Below, one piece after another: positions 23,201-34,621 of a stretch of DNA of 64,000 nucleotides. Position numbers and translations under genes: made by a program. Each line of letters opens with the position of its first letter. Position 1 is the stretch's first letter. Under the pieces are notes generated by a model, which was given only the letters and a program-made list of their open reading frames with translations, did no database searches and was not told where the DNA came from. Source of the DNA: Erpobdella octoculata (taxonomy: Eukaryota > Annelida > Clitellata > Hirudinida > Erpobdellidae); the NCBI GenBank assembly GCA_963978895.1, contig OZ022247.1, forward strand, positions 21,879,329 to 21,943,328. Direction: 5' to 3'.

Positions 23201-26200
23201 AAGTCGTCATCTTCAAGCGAAGTCTTGCCCAGAGTTTCAGGCGTTTGGATCCTTTACAACGTTAGTGATGTGAACGTATATAAAAAATATGTGTTTTGAA
23301 ATTGGAAGAAATAGATAAGACATTTCGTTGTTGTGTTTTAACGTAGTGTAAAGCGGATTGGTTTGTCGGTTTCAATCAGCTGTTTGTATGGCTGGAAGAC
23401 ATGATTGTTCGTTCGTTTGCATTCGCATGATAAAATAAATTTTAAATTCAATTTCATTTTTCAGCTTTCATGCGTTCAAGGGTTGACGACCTATACAACT
23501 TGAGAGACAACCTGCCAGGTTCCTAGACGGTTATTTTTCTTTTCGACGAAACGAAGCTTAAGCATTCACGGAAAAAAATATTTTTCGAATCGATAAAAAC
23601 AAATTTATTAATTGTTTCTCCGTTTTTAAATTTAACGGGGCGGAATAATTTTTTTCTTTTACGGCACTAACTCGCTAACTTCCTGCAGAACCGGCGACGA
23701 TCGTGGAAGAAATTCCTATTGAAGAGGAAATCGATGGAACAGGTGGGTGATATATGGCCTTGTTTTCAGATTAGTTTACTACGGTTAGGATAGTTAGAGG
23801 CAGATATGCTGCGAGTGCTTATGGTGCGAGTACAAGTACCATGGTATCGAGTACGAGTACTTGAAAAAAGTACTTGAGTACGGGTACGGGTATCAAGTAC
23901 TACATCTCTGCTACTCAGTAGTACTGAGTCAGTACTGAGTGGAAAACAAGTACAAGTACCAAGGCTTCGAGTCTGAGTACGAGTACTTAAAAAACGTACT
24001 CAAGTATGAGTACCAAGTACTACATCTCTGGTTAGAGGTGTTTGTATTCAAGTTTTTTTTTTAAGCTGTATTATCCTAATGAGATAAATTATTATTATGT
24101 TATTATATAGAGTTGAAAAATGCTACAAGGAAATGAATATACAGCATTACAACAATACGAATGAGTTATTACAATGTTATGAATACATTATCATGCTGAT
24201 ATGACTGTTTATTATAATAAAATGAATAAATTATTATAATAAAACAAGGAATAGAGCCGAAAAGAAGAGATTATAAAGTATTTAATTTTCTTTTTTGAAA
24301 TCATGCAGAATTCTCAGAGGTGACTTGTCTCATACAGCAGCTCCTGAACGTCACGGTAAGCCATATTATTCAGTTGTCAACCCGTTTTCCACGCAATTGA
24401 TTCGTCTGTCTGAATTTTTTTCCTCTCGGTTCGAACGGTGGTCGGAAAATCTGCACAAAAATCTGTTGCATTCCGTCTCCGTTCCGTCCATTGACCTGAA
24501 TCACTGTCGGTCGTACTTACGATACTTCAGTCCAACACACTTGCCTGTTTTTTTTTATTTAAACTGATGGCTGATAATAATATAAATAAATTAAATAATT
24601 CATTTTCTAGGTTTAATAATTTCTTTAACTTGCCCCTTTTGAATTATGATCATAGCTCAATTGAAAAGCATTCTTCTTTACAAATTAACAACGACAGGGC
24701 TTTTGCAGTAGAGTCACATCTAGCTAGCTCCATTAATTCAACCAAAATTGTGCTTCTATTTATCAACAGCCCTGCATTTTTTCCTTTTAAATTAATCTAT
24801 TTAAAGTTTTTTTTCAATTTAGTTCATGTCCTTCAGATTTCAAGCCTTTAGGTCTTCCTTGTCCATTTCTAGATTTTCACACTTTCTATTTCTATTTTTT
24901 TTTTAGAATAGTTTATAGTCCTTTACACCACTTTCCATTTCGTTTCAGTCTTACATCCCTCTGGCCGGCCCAGAAAAAACGGCCCGAATGAGCGAGCTTG
25001 GCAGCCTGTCCGACCAGTGGACTGCCATCAATGCGTTTCTGTCCGGTTTTGACATTCTCGTCAAGACCATCGTCATCGGTAGAGAGATCAAGGACAAACA
25101 GACGGACGTGGTCAACTCGCTTTTCATGCAGTCGAACAGGTATTCAATTTAATAAAGGTCAATTATTTAAACTAGTTGGCCGGTCAATCAATCTCTCTTA
25201 AGCTCCGCCTTGCTTTTGCAAGCCAGTCCCAAGCCTGGAGAAAGGATGGGGAAAAGTAAAAAGGATCAAATTATGATCCACGACAGGAAGTACTTAGGTG
25301 CTTCCTACATGCAGAGAGGTAGAGCGTTCGCCTGTCGATCGTTAGGTCGGCAGTTCAAGCCTCACCGGCGTCACCAGCGTAACTCCCTTAAGCAAGGAGT
25401 TCACTCGCATTGCTAAAGGGGTAGGCGCCTATAAATGGCTGCCTCTGCAAAGAACCCTTCAGTGGCCTTGAAGTCCTTTAGGATTTATGCCACTCTAAAT
25501 ATTGTCAAACATTATTATTATTATTTCAGTTTTAAAACACCTGGTGTAAAGGACTATAAACTATTTATAAAAAAATCTTTCTTGCGAACAAATGAGACGG
25601 TTCAATCCCACATTTTCTAAGGTCGGATCATTCCGTGGTGACGTTTGCGGCACGAACCAGCCCCGGTAGCAGCAAGATGCCGAAGAATCCGACGGCGGAA
25701 AAGCAGGTCACCATCAGAGGAGAGAAGATCTTCGAGTCTTATCATTCGGCCGCCTCCGTTGTCTCACCCAAGAGCGTTTTGAAGGGTTGGTGGACTTGAC
25801 AGTTCAGCTGTTTTTTTTTCTTTTAAGTGATTTATCGGATTTAATTGGATTGATTTAAGAACGTGGCGCGAGAAAGGCCGATGAAGACGCAAAAAACTGG
25901 GACACTTTTTCTGTCGACAACGAATCCACGGGAACACGAAGCTTTCGCAAGGTGACTGAGATTTTGCGTGATGAAGCTGCAAATAAAAGCATTAAGACTT
26001 GTATATATATCATCATCGTCATTTTTTGCTTATATTATTTGTATCATCATCATCCTTTTTGCTTATATTATTTTTATTATTTTTTTATTTTATTGAAAAA
26101 ATGCCAGAAGGGCTAGTAAGCCACTAACACTAGCATGAGAAGAAAAAAAAACAATAAAAAAATCACAGACATGTGATAGTCATGGATAGAAAAAAATAGA

Positions 26201-27974
26201 AACCATCAAGAAGTGACAACAACAAAAAAACCAACCAGATATTACAGAATAGCAGAAAAGTAAAAAATAACTCTAGCTATAGTATAAGAAAGTGTCCAAG
26301 TTAACTGATTTCAATGATAATTTAAATAAGAAAACGCTGGAACAATTTACAACATCGGCGGGGAGAGAGTTCCAAACCGCAACTATTCTGTTAGTGTAGA
26401 AATATTTTACAGCATCACATGTAAATTTATTTAATCTTAATTTATAACTATGACTCATCATCATCCTTTTTTTTGCTTATGTTATTTGTTTCATCATCAT
26501 CATTTGTGCTGATATTATTTTCATCATCATCATCATCACAACCACCCAGGTTTCTTCGACAACAAGCACCAGGGACTCGAAAGTTCGAAAGTTTCTGACG
26601 CAAATCGGTCTCGCCGCGCAGGCCAAGTACTTCGACAAGGTGGTCCACGACCTCGACGAACTCGTGACCAAGAAATGGAAGCCGAGAGATTCTTTCGATA
26701 TTTTGGACGTCATCGTCGGTCACATGGAAGGTGAAATTTAATTGGCTTAATGAATGGCGGGTTGATAAGCGAGCGATTGATTGGTTGATAAGATAGCAAA
26801 TGAGTGAATGGTTGGTTGATAAGCGAGCGAATGAGTGAATGGTTGGTTGATAAGCAAGCAAATGAGTGAATGGTTGGTTGATAAGCAAACAAATGAATGA
26901 ATGAACACTTCACTTGTTTCAGAACAATTCAAGTACAAGGCTGTCGAAGGTTTCGATTTGGAAAGGACAGAGACGGAGGAGAGAGAAGAGAAGGAGGAAA
27001 TTTTAGAAAGCGAAATTAATAACGTCGACCCGTTTTTGGTTGGAAATATCGAATCATTTCGTTTGATTTCTAATTAACGAGTTCTTTCAATTTAATTGCA
27101 TTAATCTTTATTATTTAGTTATTGACAGTGCATGTTTATTTGACTACTGCTATTGTCGTACATGGGCGTAGAGATCGGCGAAAATCTAGAAGGCCGAATG
27201 CCGCCCATGAATTAAGTTTCTCCCTCCCGAAAAAATGTTCTGCCTTTTAGGGGAAAAGTTAAATCATGAATTTTTTGTATGATTGTGTGTTTAGTTAAGC
27301 TTTTGGTTGCAAAGTATTTTAACTAACATTTAAAACAATGCAATGTTATAGAGTATGCAGTAAAATTTCCTGAAACTTTTAATGTGAAATTATGCAAACA
27401 TTATTGAGGTCCATGTTTCATGGTATTTTTTTACCATTTGGAGAGTTTTTTATCTTCCTTGCAGTCCATGACTTTTGCTGGAAAAGTTTCCCTGCATCGT
27501 GACCTTTGACCCCCGTCAAGGGAATTGTTGGCATAATTGTCATTTTCAGCATCCCTTCCACTACTCATAGTCTTTCTTATTTTTTATTTTTTTTCAAATA
27601 AAGGAACATTTTAAAGACTACAAGAACTCCATGGGGGACACGAGCCATTTTTGCCCCGTGACCCTCAGAGAGAGCAAGGTCATGACCCCGGGTAACAAGG
27701 AGTTCATGGCCACCTACAGGGAGGGGGTTTATTTCTTCGCCTCGAGCAGAGAGCAGCGGATGTTTATTAAAAATCCCGAGGACTTCGTGGCTCAGAAAAA
27801 GCCAATCAGAGTTAGTTAATATAACTACTTATCATTTTTTATGATAATTTGATTGATTTAATTGTTATTATAATTAAAGAGTGATTTTTAAATCTGTTTG
27901 GAATTGTTTTAAATAAGGGTCACGAGACAAGCAAAAAAATTTGAAGAGAGGAGGAAAGAAAGATGGAGAACGAA

Positions 27975-28009
<35 letters not shown>

Positions 28010-28774
28010 GAGAGATAAAAATAGATGGAAATGAGGAAGAGAAAAGAAAAAAATAAATAAAAAACATAAAACTCCACAAGCTCTTTTAAAACATAAATGT
28101 AGTAATAAATTATGTACAGCCATGAAGTGCATTCCAGTTTGCAAACATAATGTTTTATTGAGTCTGAATAGTTTGCCTTTTCCTTTAGACTTATATAGGT
28201 GAGCTCGGCCTGAAGCGGCAGTCTGTCCTGGATCGTGACTTGTGGAGGGGCCTGATATGGAAAAAACGTCCAACCCTAGCCTAGCGTGGAATAGGGACGT
28301 TTTAAGAATAAATGATGATAATGATAATCGTGGTTGAAAAGTATTAAAAGAAACTCATAAAAGTTTTACAAGTTCTATCCTTTTTCGTTTTTGTCTCGTT
28401 CCTAGCATCACATCATGCCACGATTTCATCCGACGATTTTCAAAACCATCAAACGCAGACTCCACCCACTCGGCTTCTGATCGCCGGACCGGCGGGTTCC
28501 GGAAAGTCGACCGTAGCCAGACAGCTGACGAATAAGTACGGCTTGTGTCACATCCAGTTCAAGGAGTTCCTGCAGGAGATGGTTATTTCCAAGACGAAGA
28601 TGAGAGTTCAAGCTGGAAAGGAAGATGAAGACGAGGAGGAGCCTGAAGATTTTGACATGCTCGGGTTGGTTGGCACTTTAATTGATTGATTGATTTTTAA
28701 GTGATTGATTGATTGATTGGTTGGTTGGTTGGTTGGTTGATATATTGATTGGTTGATTGATTTTTGGTTGATTA

Positions 28775-28805
<31 letters not shown>

Positions 28806-29222
28806 AATTTTTGATTGATTGATTTTGTTGGTTTAAAGATTGACTAAGTAAATGATTTACTCCAGGAACCTCTCTTTTTCTGTTAACACGATAACATTAA
28901 ACTTTAAACCCTCCAGAGAGGACGAAGTGAAAGAACGTCTCCGCTCAACTGGAAAACTAACGTGGGAGAACAAGAAGAGCAACGCCGATCTTCGCTTCGG
29001 CTTGGGTTACGACGAGTCCGAACCCAACTCTGGCAGTCTGGCTGCCATGAGTGGTTATTCTCCTTTCGAGAAGAATAAGATGCGAACCAGTGAGATTCAA
29101 GGGGTAAGTCATTCATTCTATCATTTTTCATTAATACAAAAGTTAACCGGACATTCGTATAACTGCCAATGTCATGAACGACCTTCATCGTCACCACCAC
29201 CCAATTTTACTATTAACTGTCT

Positions 29223-29312
<90 letters not shown>

Positions 29313-32123
29313 CTGCTACAGGGGTGAACACCCTTCATCATCACCACCACTGCCCAATCTTACTAATAATTGTCTCTCTCTGTGCCACAGGCTCTAGTTC
29401 TGTCAGAGAAAGAGCAGCAGATCGTGGCCTACCTGACCTCACTGGACGACCCCAGTGCTTCGGATCGCCACTACCTCCCGGACATCATTCTCGACGAGAT
29501 TCTCAAGCTCTTCTGGAACGGCAAGAGGTTCAAGAACGCTGGATTCGTCTTGGAAGGTTGCATCTTCGCTTCTAGAATTTTTAAATCTTAAAATTTAGTT
29601 TTTTGTTCGTCTAAAATTTTTGTAACAAAATTGTCGTGATTGGCCTTAAAAGGTTTTCCAAATGACACGGAAGAGCTGGAGCAGATGACAAGACTGGGTC
29701 TCTATCCGGATGCTTGTCTTGTTCTCGATACGGATTCCTCGGAGGCCGTCGGTAGGCTTCTGCCAGAAATGCTTAAAAAGTGGAAAGAAAAGAGGCAGAG
29801 GAAGCTCGACTTTAAGGTGAGGCCTGTGGAAGTTTTAAAGTTATCATATAGGATCACGATGCTGAAATTCAAAGGTTATTACACAAATATTGAAGGTCTA
29901 CATAGGGAAGTTCATAGGTTATGTAGGTCATGATAGGGAAGTTCATAGGTTATGTAGGTCACGATAGAGAAGTTCATAGGTCATGATAGGGAGTTCATAG
30001 GTCATGATAGGGAGTTCATAGGTTACGTAGGTCATATTACAACTTTTTAAAGGTCACATGGGTCATGATGCCATATTTTTCTTCTGTTAATAGAGAAAGT
30101 TGAAAGACACGTACGACAAGCTGAGGAAAGAAGCTCTGGAGACTCGAAGAAAAGACTTGGTCCAGGAGAAAGCGAAACTCATGAAGATTTTGAATGAAAA
30201 ATCCAGGGTTAGTTTCTCCCTCTAACCCATCTATATTTTTTTGCTTTTTCTAAATTTTCTTTCTTTAAAAATGGTACCTTCTTGTGTTTTAAGCTTTTAA
30301 ATTTAACGATCGTGTTCGGATTATTCAATGTCTGAGCCAAATTTGCAACCTATCAAGGAACTAGTCTGACTTTCTTCTCTCACTTTTTTCTAATTTGTCA
30401 TCATCATCATCACCACAAGCTTTTTTATCATCACCATAACTATCGTATCATCACCATAACTATCGTATCATCACTATAGCTATCATTATCATCATAACGA
30501 ACATTATCATCACCATAATTATCATTATCATCACCATAACTATCATTATCATCACCATGAACATTATTATGATCACCATAAATATCATTATCATCACCAC
30601 GAACATTATTATCGCCGTAAGACCATCATAACTATCTGAATTTCCAGGGATCGATGACAAAAGGAGTTAGGTTCGTACGCAAGCAGGAAATGACGGGGGA
30701 GAAGCTGGAAGATCTGGAGAACATTTTCCTCAATTTTGATGTCAACCAGATTCTCGCAGAGGAGTTCGACGTGAGTGGTAATGCGGTGGTGGTGGTGATG
30801 ATGATGATGATGATGGTGGTGATGATGGTGGTGGTGATGATGATGATGTGGATGATGAGGTTATTGATGATGCCGTTAGAGCCATCATTGATAAAATAGA
30901 CTTGAACTGTTAAGTAGTGCTAGTACTGTTTTTTAATTGATCAGGAGGATAGCGCATTTGAAGAGGACGACGAAGAGGAAAAGGAAGCCGAAGCAGAAGA
31001 AAGGATCAGATCCAACATCGTGCAGACTGCCGAGATTGGCAAAGATATGCTGCCGAAACTCGTTGTAAGTTTGTTGTTTCTATTGCCAGCAGAAGCTGAA
31101 AGTTGTTGCTTGTGCTGGTCAAACAGTTGTATAGTTTGTAATTTGTTTTGAGACACTTAAAAATTTATTCCTAAATTAGTTTTAATTTCTTTACGACACA
31201 AAAGGAAAACTTCAAAGAGAAACTCATCCCCGCCATTCTGATCGACGCCTCCAAGCGACTCGCCACCGTTTCCTACAAACTCGGCGAGCAGCTGGAGCCT
31301 TTCCTCAAGAAGCGCCAGAGTGCTTTCGAAACTGTCATCCCCGTCAGTCTGGAGGTGGCTGAGAAGTTATTGCTCCTGGGCTATAAGCACCTCAGTCGCT
31401 TCAACAGGTCATGCCCAGTGAAGGTCAGTCAAATGTTTGAAAGGGAAGTGGAAAGAAGGTCAAGAGGTCATGATAGGTTATGACCTCTTGGCAGTGTTAT
31501 TTTTGCTCTTTTCATATTCGCCTTTATTAATGTGCACCTTTTTTTTATCATTTGCCTATTTTATTTTCGCCCTTTCAATAGCAAACCAAATGTTGGTCAA
31601 TGTTTATTGTTTACAAAGAGTTAGTTGACTGAGTTTTTTTTTTAAAATTAGGATTCGCTTCCCACCCCACCTCTCCTCTACAAAAATTCAAGCTTGTGTG
31701 GAAAAACCCAAGTATATTTCCCGGGAGACAATTGTTTTATTTCTAATATCCGCAACGGTATTTTTGTTTTCAAAGCTTCTGGAAGATGATTTCGTCCAGG
31801 CCCGACCGAACGATCCAGTTTTCCCGGCCATTCACAGGTCGTTCGTGTATTTCCTGTCGAGCAAGGAAGCCCTCGAAGCTTTCGTTCACAATCCTCTACA
31901 ATATCTCTGTAAAAGTCAAAAGAAGCGTCCCATACCAGTCAAGTTGGCCATCTTGGGACCTCCCAAGTCTGGGAAAACGACAAGTGGGTTCGGTTTTTAA
32001 AAATGGAAGTTGGAACTGAGCTTGGAAGCAGTATTGATGACAGTGATGATAAAAGTGATTGCATTGTTATTGCCGATAATATTGTAGTTGCCATTGATAT
32101 TATTAGAGTTATTATTCAAAATA

Positions 32124-32162
<39 letters not shown>

Positions 32163-32227
32163 TTTTATGGGTGCTTTTTTAGTGACTTGACAAAGACAGA
32201 TACAGTTCTGATTACAATTTCTCTATG

Positions 32228-32258
<31 letters not shown>

Positions 32259-33194
32259 TCATCATTGCTTCCAATAATTTAGATTTTTTTTTAAACGAAA
32301 CAGTTGCTGAAAGACTCTCTGAAGAGTTCGGGATCAAGAGGTTATCGATGGGCGAAGCACTGAGGTCGTTTCTCAATTCGTATTCGAGGTCAAATCTGGC
32401 TAGAAAAATCAGGTCATTACTCCACAAGGGTCAGACAGTGTCTGACGATTTGGCTACCAGTTGCCTGGACGTTGTTCTTATGGATCTTGAATGTAATGTT
32501 TATGGGTGAGAATCATCTTTTTAGGGGGGCTGGGTAACCGTGTGGTGCTGACGTTAGCTAATATTAGCTATAGTGGATTGATTGGAGAGCAGAGAAAAAG
32601 CTAAATTTAGTTAAAAAGTTAGTCATTAATCATTTATCTTAAGATACGTTCTCGACGGCTATCCAGTGACCGAAGGTCAACTCGAGAGTTTGGAAGGTTG
32701 TGGAATTGTGCCTTTCAGAGTCATTCATTTAAAAATCACCGAAGACCAGATCAGGAAGCAAGCTGCTGCTTCCAGAATCCAACCAAAGTTAGATTAACTT
32801 AATTTTTAATCACCTTAACTTTCTGAATTTTTTTCTACACTCAACTTCCTGGTCAGGACACTCTCTGTTTTTCTCCCTATCTCTCACTTTCTCTCTTTTT
32901 TCTTCCTGATCTCCAAACACATTGTAAGGAGACACTGTATAAATTCTCTCTACATTACACTTAATACATGCAAAAGATCGAAAGGAACTTAAACATACAT
33001 ACACATACATACATACATACATACATACATACATACATACATACATACATACATACATACATACTTACATACATACACACATACATACATACATACATGC
33101 ATTCATACATACATATATACATACATACATACATACATACATACATACATACATACATACATACACACACACATACATACATACATACATACAC

Positions 33195-33229
<35 letters not shown>

Positions 33230-34511
33230 TACATACATACACATGCATACATACATATATACACATATACATACATGCATACACCTATTGACAATCTCTC
33301 ATACACAAACTCACAAACGCATCTACATCTCCCATCCTGATGAACAACCAGGTCCTACATACCACACGACAACGACGATGTACTGGAGGTGAAATTGGAA
33401 GCCTACAAAATCCACGAGCCCCCTCTGCTCGCCTGGTATTCGGGTCAGAGAAACAACCTGCACGAGATACCGATGGAGAGGTCACGGTGGTGGGTCTGGA
33501 ACAGGGTACTCGACGTCATAAAGCAAGGCCTCGACTGTGTTCAAAATTATTACGATGGAATATCCAGAGGTTGGAATTTCGTTGAATATTAAGATTTTCT
33601 GCCATCTTTAATCAGTTAGTGCTGGTATTCGATAAATCTTAAATTTTTCATTATTTTGTATACAACGACTTAGTTTTGTGTTTTTCTTTCCTCTTATGAC
33701 TTCAACTACTTCGACACAACAACCACACAGATGGGGTAGCAAGTCTGGTAGGGATGGCCTTGACCCCGACGGAGTTCAGAAAGAACTTGGGCGCCTGCGA
33801 GGAGTTCTGCCCGGTCAGTTACGTCGACAACGGTGAGTTTGTCGACTGCTCGACTCGTGACGTCATCGACTATGCAGCCGAGTTTAAAAGTTAGCTCAGG
33901 CCCTTATTTGGTTTGTTCTTTTTTCATTAGCCAGATGTCCGATTGCTACTAAACCCGCTGTTGATTATGTTGAGCACCAGCCAAAAACTGGTTAATCAGC
34001 TAGTTAAAATTAAAGCATCACCGGGATTTGATTTTGATTGGTCAATGTCAAACAGCTGGCGTAATTAATAAACAATTTTCATCTATCACAACAGGGGTAT
34101 ATTATCGCCTGGCTGGTGAGGCGGAGTTGACCAAATTCCTTCGTAACCACACTCGCTACGTTGGCGACATTTCTCTCCCACCGTCGCAGTGTCGACCGAT
34201 AAGAAAAACTAGGGAAGCAGCAACAGCTGCCTTTGGTACAAAGCAAGGTCTGCTGGGCTTTTGTCCTGTGACCTATTTTGAGGGCGACCAATTGTAAGTT
34301 CTTTATGGTTTTATCTAAAAACTAAAAGATGATTATTTAGCTTATGTGTTTGCACGAAGTTATAACATACATAGTAATGCATAGTAATACATACATACAT
34401 ACATACATACATACATACATACATACATACATACATACATACATACATACATAAATACATACATACATACTTACATACATGCATGCATACATACATACAT
34501 ACATACATACA

Positions 34512-34547
<36 letters not shown>

Positions 34548-34554
34548 TACATAC

Positions 34555-34585
<31 letters not shown>

Positions 34586-34587
34586 CA

Positions 34588-34621
<34 letters not shown>

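Noticed and set aside
25311..25375. tRNA gene
   Set aside because: A- and B-box-like motifs are present but the acceptor stem does not pair, and the segment continues into a SINE body and ATT tail.
32961..33306. Met-Tyr-Val-Cys and Tyr-Ile-His-Thr ORFs on both strands (also 34311-34719)
   Set aside because: Artefacts of (ACAT)n arrays inside AK9 introns.
33833..33838. Strong GTGAGT donor within an AK9 exon
   Set aside because: The downstream FVDCSTRD and DYAAEFK sequence matches the AK9 family, so the later donor at 33889 is used at least normally. The early site could still give a shorter isoform.
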